Shown: piece after piece, positions 1 through 10,107 of the stretch
Numbering within the stretch: position 1 is the stretch's first letter
How the letters are laid out: each line of letters begins with the position of its first letter
Assembly: GCA_007996965.1 (NCBI GenBank)
Contig: BIMP01000001.1
Location: 1,116,001 to 1,180,000 of the forward strand
Reading direction: 5' to 3'
Length of the DNA: 64,000 nucleotides
Source: a cyanobiont of Ornithocercus magnificus
GTDB lineage: Bacteria; Cyanobacteriota; Cyanobacteriia; PCC-6307; Cyanobiaceae
Translations under genes and position numbers: made by a program
Notes under the pieces: model-generated
Seen by the model: the letters and a program-made list of their open reading frames with translations, nothing else
What the model was told of the DNA's origin: nothing
The model's database searches: none

Positions 1-391
1 TTTGCTCAGTACAGTACTTAATATCCATAAGTGGGACACTTCGATGTTCTCCAGCGCTAAGGAGGGAGAGAAAAATGACTCGCTTTACTCCGGATTTGTC
101 ACAAGCGCGATAAAGATTAAGCTTGCCATCCCAGTCTGTATCGTAGACACTGCGAGGATCAGTTGGACGGCTGGTTGCAGCATCAATCAAGGCATCGACG
201 CCGTCAAGAGCATAGTCAAGACTGTCAGGTTCGAGCAAATCGCCACGCGTAAGCTCACAACCCCATTCCTGTAGGAAAGAAGCCTTCCTTGGTGTACGGA
301 CCATACAGCGGACCTGGTGGTCAGCATCGAGGGCACTACGCGCGATCTGTCGGCCAAGCGTGCCGGTTCCCCCAACCACCAGAACCTGCAT
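1..391 (-). CDS. ycf39: Ycf39, NmrA-like PSII assembly factor (3' part outside window)
   Basis: Reading the minus strand from an ATG at 389-391 gives an open frame to the window edge, about 130 codons. It starts MQVLVVGGTGTLGR, a Rossmann-fold glycine motif of atypical short-chain dehydrogenases, followed by VRTPRKASFLQEWGCELTRG and, near the edge, PLMDIKYCTEQ. These are the expected early blocks of Ycf39/HCF244. Known role in the family: helps chlorophyll delivery and D1 insertion during photosystem II assembly at the thylakoid. petM lies just upstream on the same strand, the usual picocyanobacterial pairing. The C-terminal half is missing only because of the window boundary; no frameshift is seen. 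Confidence 0.9.
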   Translation of the reverse strand, partial: MQVLVVGGTGTLGRQIARSALDADHQVRCMVRTPRKASFLQEWGCELTRGDLLEPDSLDYALDGVDALIDAATSRPTDPRSVYDTDWDGKLNLYRACDKSGVKRVIFLSLLSAGEHRSVPLMDIKYCTEQ

Positions 392-448
392 CAACCCTCC
401 CGTTGTCGGGGAGGAGCCTAGAAGGCCACCATGACAGGGCGCGTGGGA

Positions 449-547
449 TTAACCCTTTTGCAGCTTTAGGAGGAGAGCACCGCCAGCTAGTCCAACTGGG
501 ATTAATACCCAGAAGACAGCAGCAATCCCGAAGATTTCTGAAGCCAT
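449..547 (-). CDS. petM: PetM, cytochrome b6f subunit VII
   Basis: A 32-residue frame from ATG at 545-547 to TAA at 449-451. It reads [20 protein letters not shown] followed by [12 protein letters not shown]: one transmembrane helix with the typical MASEIF start and a short basic tail. This matches PetM in length and sequence. In the complex it is a single-span subunit on the periphery of cytochrome b6f in the thylakoid. ycf39 follows 58 bases downstream on the same strand, so the two are probably co-transcribed. Confidence 0.93.
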
Positions 548-1256
548 AGCACGCAAAGGAACTTGGGCTATCTTAAGAATCGCTAGAGCTGTAAGGGCTG
601 CGGTTGAGATTAAAGATCTAAAACTTGTACAGCTAGTACAGTACCCTGAACTTATGAATCTGTCATCCTGGTTTTGAGAGAAGCAAGAGAAGCAGTCATA
701 AGTGATAGATTATTACTTGAGATTAGAGCTATGGTTTGGCAGTCAATATCTGCATAGACTATGGTGCCCACGAATAGAAGTAGATCCATGTTAAAGTACC
801 CATCCAGAAACTATCTTCGGATGACTAAATAGTCCTCTGGGGTTAACCGTGGTGCTGAGCTCGCGGGTTCCCGTGTAGGCAGTTAGCTGCAAATTAGGTA
901 TATGTCTGCTAATAACTACGCATCACCATGGCACCTGAAGATATAAATCAGTTAGTGGCAAGCAAGTTGCTTGTAGTTAGGCAGTAGGATCTGCCAAGAT
1001 TAAGTTGGTTAGCCTAGCGAGTTAAGTTTGCGGCCTACAACACCTATTTAGAACAGATCCGATAAATAATGCATCGCCATAGTGACAAAATTGGCAGCAT
1101 AATCTCTAATGCTAAGGCTAATAGATATTACTTAATTGATAATGTTTGTAGAGTCTATTTAGCTAGCGTCCGGTGTATGGAAGCACCCATACCCAACCTA
1201 GTAGCAAGTGAGACCCTTATCTCGCGATAGTGACTATTTGACCAGCTAACTCACAA
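548..1256. other. spacer with no recognisable gene
   Basis: About 710 bases between divergent petM and the alpha/beta hydrolase. All frames are broken by frequent stops. It must hold both divergent promoters. A tract around 600-650 contains several GTAC words (TTGTACAGCTAGTACAGTAC) that could be an operator, but no known consensus fits well. No RNA gene was recognised. Confidence 0.4.
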
Positions 1257-2240
1257 TTGACTGCAGTGTACTTACAGCAAACTTCCAAGCCTTTGCCTTT
1301 GCTCAGTGGCTCGCAATGGGGAGAGAGCGCAGTCTGGCAGTGGCGGGGACTTCGCTGTCACTGGAGATTGCTAGGCCGGCCAAATCAGTTTCCATTGCTG
1401 CTGCTACATGGTTTTGGTGCTAGTAGTGCTCACTGGCGTTGCAATGCCGCTGCATTTGTCAATGCGGGCTACCAAGTATATGCCCTTGACTTAATAGGGT
1501 TTGGGGCATCCGATCAGCCTGGATTATACCAACAGCGTCTCAATAATCACATCTGGAGTGAGCAAGTAGCAGCGTTTCTCGAACAAGTAGTACGTGTGAA
1601 TGAACGAGGCCCTGCGGTTTTGATAGGTAACTCACTTGGTGCCCTTACTGCACTAACTACCGCGACATTGCGACGCCGACTTGTCGCTGCTGTAGTTGCA
1701 GCCCCACTACCAGACCCGGCTTTAATTAGGCCCAGTATGTCTTGTCATAACAGGCTGTACCGTCACTGGACTCGCAAGATCACAATGTTATCTTGCAGAT
1801 TATTTCCCATTGAGCTAATACTGCCGCTAGTTACCCACACACCTCTAATAATTGCAGGCTTGCAGGCAGCCTACTATCGCCGAATTAGGTCTGACCGCGA
1901 GTTAAAACAACTAGTCACACACCCGGCGCGACGCCAGACGGCATCACGCACCTTGCGGGCAATGTGTGCAGGCATGGCGCTACGCCCACACCAAGCCACT
2001 GCTCCAGCACTGCTGCAGCGCCTTGACTCTACTGCACAACGCCCCCCCTTGCTATTGCTTTGGGGAAGACAAGATCGCTTTGTACCTCTAAAACTTGGCT
2101 TCCATCTGCAGCAGAAATATCCCTGGCTTCAGCTTGTAGTGCTAGACAAATGCGGTCATTGCCCTCACGATGAAGCCCCTGACCGCTTTCAGGCTATAGT
2201 AGAGGAATGGCTGAAGCGTAACTTGGTAAACCCCAAGTAA
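1257..2240 (+). CDS. alpha/beta hydrolase
   Basis: A 327-residue alpha/beta-hydrolase fold protein. Visible are the oxyanion block LLLLHGFGASSAHW (about residues 47-60), the nucleophile elbow GNSLG (Ser near 126), the acid region GRQDRFVP and the catalytic His in KCGHCPHDE near the C-terminus, so the triad looks complete. Substrate is unknown; such proteins in this lineage are often annotated as putative esterases or pheophytinase-like. No ATG fits: the frame opens with TTG at 1257, and GTG at 1266 is an alternative. ilvN follows 20 bases downstream. Confidence 0.8.
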   Translation: MTAVYLQQTSKPLPLLSGSQWGESAVWQWRGLRCHWRLLGRPNQFPLLLLHGFGASSAHWRCNAAAFVNAGYQVYALDLIGFGASDQPGLYQQRLNNHIWSEQVAAFLEQVVRVNERGPAVLIGNSLGALTALTTATLRRRLVAAVVAAPLPDPALIRPSMSCHNRLYRHWTRKITMLSCRLFPIELILPLVTHTPLIIAGLQAAYYRRIRSDRELKQLVTHPARRQTASRTLRAMCAGMALRPHQATAPALLQRLDSTAQRPPLLLLWGRQDRFVPLKLGFHLQQKYPWLQLVVLDKCGHCPHDEAPDRFQAIVEEWLKRNLVNPK

Positions 2241-2260
2241 TTTAAGGATTAGTAGCAAGC

Positions 2261-2791
2261 ATGAAGCACACTCTTTCGGTATTAGTTGAGGACGAATCTG
2301 GTGCCCTAAGTCGCATTGCCAGTCTTTTTGCGCGACGTGGTTTCAACATCGATAGTCTAGCCGTTGGACCTGCTGAGAAACTTGGACATTCTCGCCTAAC
2401 AATGGTCGTAGAGGGAGATAGTCATACCCTCGAACAAATGACCAAACAACTCGATAAGCTTATCAATGTATTGCAAGTCCTGAATCTTTCATGTCTGCCA
2501 GCTGTAGAGCGGGAGCTAATGCTGCTCAAAGTATCAGCACCACCTGCCCAGCGCAGCGCCATTCTCGAACTCGTACAGGTGTTTCGGGCAAAAGTCGTAG
2601 ATATAGCCGATGCCACCCTGATCCTTGAAGTTGTTGGAGATCCCGGTAAGCTTGTAGCGCTTGAGCGACTACTTACACCATTTGGGATCTGCGAAATTGC
2701 ACGCACCGGTAAGGTGGCTCTTGAGCGAGCTTCAGGGGTGAGTACCGAGTGGCTCAAAGTCTCAGGGACAAGTAGCCGCATTCCAGCTTGA
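2261..2791 (+). CDS. ilvN: acetolactate synthase small (regulatory) subunit
   Basis: A 176-residue protein beginning [20 protein letters not shown], the ACT-domain signature of IlvN/IlvH, followed by [12 protein letters not shown] and a second ACT-like C-terminal domain. It binds the catalytic subunit IlvB and gives valine feedback control over the first common step of branched-chain amino-acid synthesis. The catalytic subunit is not in this window. It converges on the cyclophilin gene with a 3-base gap. Confidence 0.92.
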   Translation: MKHTLSVLVEDESGALSRIASLFARRGFNIDSLAVGPAEKLGHSRLTMVVEGDSHTLEQMTKQLDKLINVLQVLNLSCLPAVERELMLLKVSAPPAQRSAILELVQVFRAKVVDIADATLILEVVGDPGKLVALERLLTPFGICEIARTGKVALERASGVSTEWLKVSGTSSRIPA

Positions 2792-2794
2792 GGA

Positions 2795-3523
2795 TCATAC
2801 GTCGGGAGCAATAGCTAGCTCATTCACCACAGATACCTGAAGGATTCGATCATCTTGTCGGATTGCATCAATGACTTCAAGGCCCTTAATCACTTTGCCG
2901 AAAACTGCATAACGCCCGTCAAGCTCTGGCAGTGGTCGAAGAGCAATGTAAAACTGTGCACTAGCGGAGTCAGGGGCCTGGGAACGTGCCATTGCGATGG
3001 CGCCACGTTCATGACTGAGCTGCAACTTTAGCAGGTCACTAGGGCTGGTTGTAAGGCGACCGTAGCGCGGTTCTAATTCCGTTTTTAGCTTCACCTCTAG
3101 CGGGATAGTACGGATCTGGCCAGAGTCAGGTTCAACGAAACCGCCAGTGCCGAATTGCTCCCTTGAGGTTTTTGGATCAGCGGAAATAGGATCTCCTCCT
3201 TGTATGACAAAAGGTACTGGCTTGCGTACGACTCTATGGAAGACAGTACCGTCGTAAACACCACGGCGCACTAGGTCAATGAAGTTACCTGCTGTTACCG
3301 GTGCTGCTTCGCCATCTACTTCCAATAAAATTACGCCACGTGTGGTCTCCATACGAACCTGAGCCTGACCTTGGAGACAGAGGTTAAAAGCACCTCCAGC
3401 GCAACCCTTTGGAACAACGGCTGTCGTTGTAGCGCTACAGCCTACTAGTAATAGTAGACAGAGCAAAGGTAGAAGAGCTTTAAGCTGAGCATGGGGAATT
3501 GACAGCAGGTAACCTATCCACAT
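2795..3523 (-). CDS. cyclophilin-type peptidyl-prolyl isomerase, lipoprotein
   Basis: A 242-residue protein with an N-terminal hydrophobic stretch ending in a lipobox (LLLLVGCSA, Cys near 29), so probably a lipid-anchored protein on the outer face of the cytoplasmic or thylakoid membrane. The cyclophilin domain follows: TTRGVILLEVDGEAAPVT, GTVFHRVV, FVIQGGDP, SASAQFYIAL and DGRYAVFGKVIKGLEVID. Expected role is proline isomerisation during folding of exported proteins. It sits between ilvN (convergent) and ycf4 (same strand, 16 bases upstream), so it may be transcribed with ycf4. Confidence 0.88.
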   Translation of the reverse strand: MWIGYLLSIPHAQLKALLPLLCLLLLVGCSATTTAVVPKGCAGGAFNLCLQGQAQVRMETTRGVILLEVDGEAAPVTAGNFIDLVRRGVYDGTVFHRVVRKPVPFVIQGGDPISADPKTSREQFGTGGFVEPDSGQIRTIPLEVKLKTELEPRYGRLTTSPSDLLKLQLSHERGAIAMARSQAPDSASAQFYIALRPLPELDGRYAVFGKVIKGLEVIDAIRQDDRILQVSVVNELAIAPDV

Positions 3524-3539
3524 GTTATTTTTCCACTTT

Positions 3540-4091
3540 CTAAAGACCCTCGAGTGCTACGCCCAGGAAACGGGCGAGTTCAGCACCATCCTGCTCAAGT
3601 TGAGCCAATGGTAGTGGCTCGCCAACTCGTGTAAGCGGAATATCACGTCGACCTTGCAGTCGCAAGCTAAGACGCCTCCGGGGGTTGAAACTATCACGCA
3701 CTTCAACTTTCACTGCCTTGATCTGTGATAGTGGTATCTCTATAACGATTAGTCGACGAAAGCCTTGGCGAGAAATCGTAACTAGATTATTCTTACGATC
3801 GAAACGATTGCTGCCTGAGCCAACATTAATAGTAATTACTGACCATAAATAGATAGCCAAAGCAATGGCTGCGAGACTGTATAGCCCCATTACCAAGCCC
3901 TGAGGAACGAAACTGAGCGTAGCAGGGTGGCCAACCGGTAGCAGGTCCTGACCTGTGTAACTAGACAGCGAGGTGAGTAGGAATCCCATACCTCCTGTAC
4001 TGACTATCAGGGCCACTAGCACGTTGGAGAGTCGGCGGGAACCTAGTATTTGCTGTTCTAATGTGTCTTCTGGGTGCATCGATCCACACAT
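3540..4091 (-). CDS. ycf4: Ycf4, photosystem I assembly protein
   Basis: 183 residues with two hydrophobic helices (about residues 22-45 and 63-85) followed by a soluble domain containing [19 protein letters not shown] and [20 protein letters not shown]. These blocks are diagnostic of Ycf4, a thylakoid scaffold for photosystem I subunits. An in-frame ATG four codons in (4077-4079) is an equally possible start. It is divergent from psbD, an arrangement common in marine picocyanobacteria. Confidence 0.93.
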   Translation of the reverse strand: MCGSMHPEDTLEQQILGSRRLSNVLVALIVSTGGMGFLLTSLSSYTGQDLLPVGHPATLSFVPQGLVMGLYSLAAIALAIYLWSVITINVGSGSNRFDRKNNLVTISRQGFRRLIVIEIPLSQIKAVKVEVRDSFNPRRRLSLRLQGRRDIPLTRVGEPLPLAQLEQDGAELARFLGVALEGL

Positions 4092-4172
4092 AAGCTTCTT
4101 GAGAGCTTCAAGTTATTGAATTGATAAAGGGCGCATTGGTCCTTGAAACAGGAAGGCAGTAAGGAAAACAGA

Positions 4173-4202
4173 TTGAAAGTGAATAGAGATTGTGCATATG
4201 GT
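4173..4202 (+). promoter_or_regulatory. possible psbD promoter
   Basis: TTGAAA at 4173-4178 and TATGGT at 4197-4202 are separated by 18 bases, an acceptable -35/-10 pair about 107 bases upstream of the psbD ATG. The leader then carries a small GC hairpin (CCCC at 4215-4218, GGGG at 4224-4227). Assigned by eye only. Confidence 0.3.
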
Positions 4203-4308
4203 TATGTCGGGGCTCCCCTAATTGGGGCACTACCCGCACAGCAGCAGTTGCTTTGTTAAGCTTTTTTGGCATTCCACAATCTACCAACTACCCACACCGC
4301 CTTTTCCT

Positions 4309-5364
4309 ATGACGATTGCTGTAGGACGCGCGCCACAGCGAGGTTGGTTTGACCTCCTCGATGACTGGCTCAAGCGCGACCGTTTTGTTTTTGTCGGTTG
4401 GTCCGGCATCCTTCTTTTCCCAACAGCTTACCTGTCACTTGGTGGCTGGTTCACGGGTACTACTTTCGTTACCTCCTGGTACACCCACGGCATTGCCTCT
4501 TCGTACCTTGAAGGTTGCAACTTCCTTACAGCTGCTGTCAGTACACCTGCTGACGCTATGGGCCATAGCTTGCTGTTGCTTTGGGGCCCTGAAGCCCAGG
4601 GTGATTTTGTGCGCTGGTGCCAACTCGGCGGCCTTTGGTCCTTTGTTGCGCTCCACGGAGCTTTCTCCCTGATTGGCTTCATGCTCCGTCAGTTTGAGAT
4701 CGCACGTCTTGTCGGCATCCGTCCTTACAACGCCATAGCTTTCTCCGGCCCGATTGCAGTCTTTGTAAGCGTCTTTCTGATATATCCTCTCGGCCAGAGC
4801 AGCTGGTTCTTTGCGCCCTCCTTCGGTGTGGCAGCAATCTTCCGCTTTCTCCTCTTCCTGCAGGGCTTCCACAACTGGACACTGAATCCCTTCCACATGA
4901 TGGGAGTAGCTGGCATCCTTGGTGGTGCTCTGCTCTGTGCTATCCACGGTGCCACGGTAGAAAATACCTTGTTCGAGGATGGTGAGCAAGCCAACACTTT
5001 CAAGGCTTTTGAGCCTACCCAGGAAGAAGAGACCTATTCGATGGTCACTGCTAACCGCTTCTGGAGCCAGATTTTTGGCATCGCTTTCTCCAACAAGCGC
5101 TGGTTACACTTTTTCATGCTGTTTGTGCCGGTGATGGGCCTTTGGACCAGTTCAATCGGTATCATCGGTCTGGCACTAAACCTGCGCGCCTATGACTTTG
5201 TTTCACAGGAGATACGTGCTGCTGAGGATCCTGAGTTTGAGACCTTCTACACGAAGAACATTCTTCTGAACGAAGGCTTGCGTGCCTGGATGGCACCGGC
5301 TGACCAGCCACATGAAAACTTCGTCTTCCCTGAAGAGGTCTTACCACGTGGAAACGCCCTTTAA
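4309..5364 (+). CDS. psbD: photosystem II D2 protein
   Basis: 351 residues from the ATG at 4309 ([20 protein letters not shown]), the normal D2 length. The frame stays open upstream to 4222, but the conserved N-terminus fixes the start. Recognisable blocks include the first helix [16 protein letters not shown], the pheophytin/quinone region, [20 protein letters not shown] with the His ligand of chlorophyll and iron, and the C-terminus [13 protein letters not shown]2 pairs with D1 to carry the PSII reaction-centre cofactors. The last 17 bases overlap psbC. Long antisense frames here are coding shadows. Confidence 0.98.
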   Translation: MTIAVGRAPQRGWFDLLDDWLKRDRFVFVGWSGILLFPTAYLSLGGWFTGTTFVTSWYTHGIASSYLEGCNFLTAAVSTPADAMGHSLLLLWGPEAQGDFVRWCQLGGLWSFVALHGAFSLIGFMLRQFEIARLVGIRPYNAIAFSGPIAVFVSVFLIYPLGQSSWFFAPSFGVAAIFRFLLFLQGFHNWTLNPFHMMGVAGILGGALLCAIHGATVENTLFEDGEQANTFKAFEPTQEEETYSMVTANRFWSQIFGIAFSNKRWLHFFMLFVPVMGLWTSSIGIIGLALNLRAYDFVSQEIRAAEDPEFETFYTKNILLNEGLRAWMAPADQPHENFVFPEEVLPRGNAL

Positions 5365-6736
5365 TTCCGGTCTTATCGCTGTTGGCGGTAAAGATATTGA
5401 TTCCACTGGCTACGCCTGGTGGTCTGGCAACGCACGCCTGATTAATCTTTCTGGTCGCTTATTGGGTGCTCATGTTGCCCATGCTGGCCTGATGGTTTTT
5501 TGGGCTGGTGCCATGATGCTGTTCGAGGTGAGTCATTTCACCTTTGACAAGCCTATGTACGAACAGGGCTTGATCCTTTTTCCACACGTCGCAACCCTTG
5601 GTTACGGTGTTGGTCCTGGTGGAGAAGTCACTGACCTATACCCATTCTTTGTAGTAGGCGTGCTCCACCTGATTAGCTCTGCTGTGCTTGGCCTCGGAGG
5701 ACTATACCATGCTCTTCGTGGTCCTGAAATTCTGGAAAACTACTCCACCTTTTTCTCTCAGGACTGGAGAGATAAAAACCAGATGACTAACATCATCGGT
5801 TACCATCTGATCCTGCTAGGTGTTGGTGCTCTACTATTAGTTTTCAAGGCTATGTTCTTTGGTGGTGTCTATGACACTTGGGCACCAGGCGGCGGTGATG
5901 TGCGTCTAATCACTAACCCGACTCTTAACCCAGGCGTGATCTTTGGCTACCTCGTCCGGGCACCTTTCGGTGGTGAAGGTTGGATAATCGGTGTGAATTC
6001 GATGGAAGATATCATCGGTGGTCATATCTGGCTTGGCCTAACACTAATTTTTGGTGGCATCTGGCACGTAGTTACCAAACCTTTTGGCTGGGTGCGTCGT
6101 GCCTTTATATGGAATGGTGAGGCTTATCTGAGCTACAGCCTTGGCGCTCTAAGCTTCATGAGCTTTATCGCCTCAGCATATATATGGTTCAATAATACAG
6201 CCTACCCATCCGAATTTTACGGCCCCACTAACGCTGAATCTTCGCAGGCCCAAAGCTTTACCTTTTTAGTCCGTGACCAGCGTCTGGGCGCCAATATCGG
6301 TTCCGCAATGGGCCCTACCGGCCTAGGTAAGTACCTTATGCGTTCTCCTACTGGCGAAATTATTTTCGGTGGAGAGACAATGCGCTTCTGGGACTTCCGT
6401 GGCCCTTGGCTAGAGCCACTACGTGGACCTAATGGGCTAAGCCTAGACAAGCTGCAAAATGACATACAGCCTTGGCAGGTACGTCGTGCTGCTGAGTACA
6501 TGACCCATGCGCCAAATGCTTCACTTAACTCTGTAGGTGGGATTATTACTGAGCCTAACTCAGTCAACTTCGTAAATATACGCCAGTGGCTAGCTTCAAC
6601 CCAGTTTGTGCTTGCTTTCTTTTTCCTAGTAGGCCATCTTTGGCATGCTGGACGCGCTCGTGCAGCAGCAGCTGGCTTTGAAAAAGGTATTGACCGTAAG
6701 GCAGAGCCAACTCTAGCCATGAGTGATCTTGACTGA
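5348..6736 (+). CDS. psbC: photosystem II CP43 antenna protein
   Basis: 462 residues from a GTG at 5348-5350 ([18 protein letters not shown]), the usual CP43 start; the frame is open further upstream inside psbD but that part is not CP43. Six antenna helices are present, with the [20 protein letters not shown] chlorophyll-binding helix and the lumenal loop containing [14 protein letters not shown], whose Arg and Glu lie near the Mn cluster. GTG initiation with a 17-base psbD overlap is the classical psbDC arrangement and implies translational coupling. Confidence 0.98.
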   Translation: METPFNSGLIAVGGKDIDSTGYAWWSGNARLINLSGRLLGAHVAHAGLMVFWAGAMMLFEVSHFTFDKPMYEQGLILFPHVATLGYGVGPGGEVTDLYPFFVVGVLHLISSAVLGLGGLYHALRGPEILENYSTFFSQDWRDKNQMTNIIGYHLILLGVGALLLVFKAMFFGGVYDTWAPGGGDVRLITNPTLNPGVIFGYLVRAPFGGEGWIIGVNSMEDIIGGHIWLGLTLIFGGIWHVVTKPFGWVRRAFIWNGEAYLSYSLGALSFMSFIASAYIWFNNTAYPSEFYGPTNAESSQAQSFTFLVRDQRLGANIGSAMGPTGLGKYLMRSPTGEIIFGGETMRFWDFRGPWLEPLRGPNGLSLDKLQNDIQPWQVRRAAEYMTHAPNASLNSVGGIITEPNSVNFVNIRQWLASTQFVLAFFFLVGHLWHAGRARAAAAGFEKGIDRKAEPTLAMSDLD

Positions 6737-6837
6737 AAATCGACCTCGAGCAGTTACAATTGACCCTGTTCCTAAGCCTTAAAACTACCTCGAGTGTTCA
6801 GAAATTCACTCTCATTTAACGCTTACTCAGTAACCAA

Positions 6838-6885
6838 GTATTTGATCATGTAAGTTCTGGTTGCAGAACTTACATGATCAAATAC
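6838..6885 (+). terminator. long perfect hairpin after psbDC
   Basis: A 22-bp perfect inverted repeat (GTATTTGATCATGTAAGTTC + TG) with loop GTTG, followed by CCCTTTTT. It begins 101 bases after the psbC stop and is probably the terminator and/or 3' stabilising structure of the psbDC transcript. Confidence 0.8.
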
Positions 6886-6935
6886 CCTTTTTAGGCTTAC
6901 CTTTCCTAGTATCTAGTTAGTCTACAGGCGTAACG

Positions 6936-7331
6936 ATGGTAGATATTAAGGCTCAAGATGACCTTCTATCCCACCGTAGTCGCGAGCGAGCATCGCGCAG
7001 CATACGATGCCTACCATTCACAGAGCAGTTTTACCGTGATGCCCAAGAGCGAGGTCTAGATGCTAAGACTGTTCTGCGATTATCCAAGGTGTATTGTCTA
7101 GATAAAACTGGCTGGTCTAATGCTGCTGGTAACATAGAAGAAGCCTTCCGCTGGTTAATTCGTGTTGGCGTTCTCAGAAGGGAGGTTGATGGACAAGGCC
7201 TGACTGCGCGGATACGTACTACTCCTCTTGGACGGCAGCTACTAGAAGCTAGACCAGGCTTACCCCAGGAGCGTGGCAGCCTACTTGATCATTTAAGGCT
7301 TAACTTACGTCGCTATTGGCCACCTTCATGA
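6936..7331 (+). CDS. conserved cyanobacterial protein, winged-helix-like
   Basis: 131 residues, no function assigned. It is charged and soluble; the segment [20 protein letters not shown] followed by [16 protein letters not shown] reads like a helix-turn-helix with a beta-hairpin wing, so DNA binding is possible but unproven. Its stop overlaps the cobQ start (ATGA at 7328-7331), so the two genes are translationally coupled. Confidence 0.75.
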   Translation: MVDIKAQDDLLSHRSRERASRSIRCLPFTEQFYRDAQERGLDAKTVLRLSKVYCLDKTGWSNAAGNIEEAFRWLIRVGVLRREVDGQGLTARIRTTPLGRQLLEARPGLPQERGSLLDHLRLNLRRYWPPS

Positions 7332-8827
7332 GAGCACCGGCGGCACTGATGGTATTAGGCACCTCGAGCGGTGCAGGTAAATCACTAATGGCAACTTCAA
7401 TCTGCCGTGTACTGCGACGGCGTGGTGAGACACCAGTGCCTTTTAAAGGCCAGAACATGAGCAATAATGCTTGGGTTGACAGCGACGGCGGCGAGATGGC
7501 TTACTCTCAGGCTCTACAAGCTTGGGCTGCAGGCCTTGAACCTTCTTGCTTGATGAATCCCGTATTGCTCAAGCCCTGCGGCGATAGTACCAGTGAGGTA
7601 GTACATATAGGAAAGAGCGTAGGTATTGCCAAGGCTGAGCTGTACTACGAGGAGTGGTTCAAACCAGGCTGGCGGGCAATTCGACAGAGCCTAAAGGAAC
7701 TGCACAAGCATTATCCAAATGGCCACTTCGTACTAGAGGGTGCTGGCAGCCCAGTAGAAATGAATTTGCAAAGGCGCGACTTAACTAATCTACGCCTAGC
7801 GCAATACCTGCGGGCTAAATGCTTGTTGGTAGCTGATATTGAGCGAGGCGGTGTCTTTGCTCAAGTGATTGGCACACTTGAGCTACTCCGACCAGTAGAG
7901 CGTCGTTTGATCTGTGGTGTTCTAGTTAATCGCTTCCGAGGACGCCAAGAGCTATTTGATGAAGGGAGGCGATGGCTACAGCAACATACTGGAGTACCTG
8001 TTATTGGGGTAATGCCCTGGCTGGCAGAACTATTTCCACCTGAAGACTCTCTTGACTTGTTAGAGCGTCATAACTATAAGCGTGATGCCGAGATAGAGAT
8101 TGCCGTTGTTAAATTACCCTTTCTTAGCAATTTCTCAGATCTCGACCCACTTGAAGCAGAGCCATCAGTACAGCTACGTTGGGTTACACCCGGTGACTCT
8201 CTAGGACAGCCAGCAGCAATAATAGTCCCAGGTAGCAAACAGACTCTGTACGATCTTACTATCTTGCAAACTAGCGGGCTTGCAAGCCAGGTGCAAGCTT
8301 ACGCTAAGAAAGGAGGAACAGTACTGGGAATCTGTGGAGGTCTGCAGATGCTTGGACAAAGTTTAAAAGATCCGGAAGGACTAGAGGGAAGAAATACGAT
8401 ACGTGAGTCAATGGGTCTTAATTTATTGCCGTTAGTTACCTACTTCCAGCCTGGCAAGCTAATGCGGCAAAGGCGTCTAAGTACTCGTTGGCCTATTATA
8501 ACTGAAGTTAGTGGCTTCGAACTGCATCAGGGTAGAAGCCAAAAAATTAACGCAGCTAGCAGCGAAATAGTCCCACTGACTAATGATGATAGCGATGGGC
8601 TTGGCTGGGTACTAGAAAAAGCTGATTATCATGTTGCCGGCACATACCTACATGGACTTTTTGATAATGGCGTCTGGCGTCGGCACTGGCTTAATGGCAT
8701 CCGCCAGCGCCGGGGGTTGCAGAAGCTGCCAGTCAACCAGACCCACTATGGCAAGCAACGGCAAAAACTCCTCGATCGGCTCGCTGACGTCTTTGAAGAG
8801 CATGTAGATATAGAGCCATTATTATAA
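7328..8827 (+). CDS. cobQ: cobyric acid synthase
   Basis: 499 residues from the ATG at 7328; an in-frame TTG at 7316 is less likely because the ATG forms an ATGA overlap with the preceding stop. It carries the dethiobiotin-synthase-like P-loop GTSSGAGKS, the [10 protein letters not shown] region, and a C-terminal glutamine amidotransferase domain with the Cys nucleophile in [10 protein letters not shown] and the His in YLHGLFDN. It amidates the peripheral carboxylates of adenosylcobyrinic a,c-diamide in cobalamin (pseudocobalamin in this group) synthesis. cobL lies about 16 kb away. Confidence 0.95.
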   Translation: MRAPAALMVLGTSSGAGKSLMATSICRVLRRRGETPVPFKGQNMSNNAWVDSDGGEMAYSQALQAWAAGLEPSCLMNPVLLKPCGDSTSEVVHIGKSVGIAKAELYYEEWFKPGWRAIRQSLKELHKHYPNGHFVLEGAGSPVEMNLQRRDLTNLRLAQYLRAKCLLVADIERGGVFAQVIGTLELLRPVERRLICGVLVNRFRGRQELFDEGRRWLQQHTGVPVIGVMPWLAELFPPEDSLDLLERHNYKRDAEIEIAVVKLPFLSNFSDLDPLEAEPSVQLRWVTPGDSLGQPAAIIVPGSKQTLYDLTILQTSGLASQVQAYAKKGGTVLGICGGLQMLGQSLKDPEGLEGRNTIRESMGLNLLPLVTYFQPGKLMRQRRLSTRWPIITEVSGFELHQGRSQKINAASSEIVPLTNDDSDGLGWVLEKADYHVAGTYLHGLFDNGVWRRHWLNGIRQRRGLQKLPVNQTHYGKQRQKLLDRLADVFEEHVDIEPLL

Positions 8828-9121
8828 GTGGCTCAAATTTAGCTGCGTGTAAGTGCTTACTTAACATTGTATTATTCTAGTGTCTCATGCTACTTAGGAC
8901 TTAAGGTCACTAGTAGCAAACTTTGCTTGCTTGAGAAAAGTACTTAGGTCAATTATGCCACCGCAGCCATTTGGGTTGTTAGCAAGTCTTGCACCATAAC
9001 AATCTAGTTTAGTAGGATTAAGTTACACGGACTAGAGGTATGCTTACTTTAGCTTACTGTTGCAGTATCTGAAACAGGATGTTAAAGCAGGTAGTGTACA
9101 CTGTGATCAACACCATCTACT
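8828..9121. other. spacer without recognisable gene
   Basis: About 294 bases between cobQ and the ferredoxin gene, with stops in all frames. No hairpin or RNA gene recognised. Confidence 0.4.
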
Positions 9122-9367
9122 ATGCCAACTACGTACACAACAATCATATGGCCAGATGGCGTTTCTACTCAGGCGGTGGCAGGCTGTAGTTGGCTACAGG
9201 CCGCTGCTGCTGCTAAGCAAATAATCCCTGTAGCTTGTTGTAAAGGCAGCTGCGGTGCCTGCGAAATCGAGGTTGATGGCAGCGTGGTACGGGCATGCAT
9301 AAGTCATGTTCCACAACCAAAACAAGGTGCTTTGATAGTACAGTTTATAACTGACCCTTACTGGTAA
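9122..9367 (+). CDS. short 2Fe-2S ferredoxin-fold protein
   Basis: 81 residues. Cys39, Cys44, Cys47 and Cys59 are in ACCKGSCGACEIEVDGSVVR followed by AC: spacing C-x4-C-x2-C-x11-C, the pattern seen in the N-terminal cluster domain of succinate dehydrogenase iron-sulfur subunits rather than plant-type ferredoxin, where the last Cys is about 29 residues further on. It probably acts as a small soluble electron carrier. The neighbours (thioredoxin-reductase-like flavoprotein, flavodoxin) are also redox proteins, but spacers of 0.7 kb argue against one operon. Confidence 0.8.
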   Translation: MPTTYTTIIWPDGVSTQAVAGCSWLQAAAAAKQIIPVACCKGSCGACEIEVDGSVVRACISHVPQPKQGALIVQFITDPYW

Positions 9368-10107
9368 TTTACCTAGTAGTGGGAAGTATTCTATCCACAA
9401 GTCTAGTAGAAAGCTTATAAATACTGCTAAGCATTAGCTAGTCCATAAGACATGAAGCTTGCCCATCTTTCACCCTAGTTGGGGCTAGAGCGACTAGCCA
9501 ACCTATCTTTTGCAAACAAGAGCTCTTCTATTGAAACCCAGTAGGCTGGCTAATGCAAAGTTTCATCGTTATTATCACTTTCCTAAATTCTCAGATGGGT
9601 TTTTAGTTGCCGCACATGATGCGCCTATAGTGCTTACATTAGCAAAGGTAGTTCTTGACAAGACTGCATGCTGTGGGTACAGCTTAATATGAGCACAGAG
9701 GAGCTCTCATGATGAGATGGGTATCTCAGAAAACTCTACTCGGAAGCTTGACACTCATAACTAAATTTTAACTAGCCGGTAAAGGCTTATACTATTCACT
9801 AAGGTCATAGCTTGTCAGCAGTCTACCGTTATTGCAAATCATGGAGGTTAAGCAACCAGCTTCGTCTTGATATTTTATGTGTGGAGAAGAGTCTCGCAAG
9901 ATTGTAGTTCTCCAAGTGATATTGGCACCAATAGTCGAGGAATGGTGATAGATCTACGTTGTCTTCTAAGGGCTTTTGTTTCACAAATTTTACGAGAGTG
10001 CACCCTGTTGAGAATTCAATTCTGGCACTTCTAGGTATGCTACTGATAGCTAACTCTTTCCAGCATGCTAACTTCTTAAGACTAAAGTTAATTCACCAGT
10101 CTAGCCA
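9368..10107. other. long spacer, no gene recognised
   Basis: 740 bases. The longest frame (9510-9692, 60 codons) has no recognisable features and a composition unlike neighbouring proteins. A short frame at 9453 opens ATG and stops after eight codons, then stays open again, as a decayed gene might. No family could be named. Confidence 0.4.

Noticed and set aside
50-85. Suspected frameshift in ycf39
   Set aside because: Re-reading the bases shows one continuous frame (VIFLSLLSAGEHRSVPLMD); the initial suspicion was a copying error.
1-274. Plus-strand frame at the window start
   Set aside because: Antisense to the partial ycf39, whose sequence is clearly recognisable.
600-650. GTAC repeats as a LexA or NtcA site
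   Set aside because: Spacing between half sites does not fit either consensus.
4435-4989. Long minus-strand frame opposite psbD
   Set aside because: Shadow of the highly biased psbD codons; no domain or start signal.
6217-6720. 167-codon minus-strand frame opposite psbC
   Set aside because: Antisense shadow of psbC with no recognisable features.
9510-9692. 60-codon frame in the 9.4-10.1 kb spacer
   Set aside because: No recognisable features and isolated from any operon.
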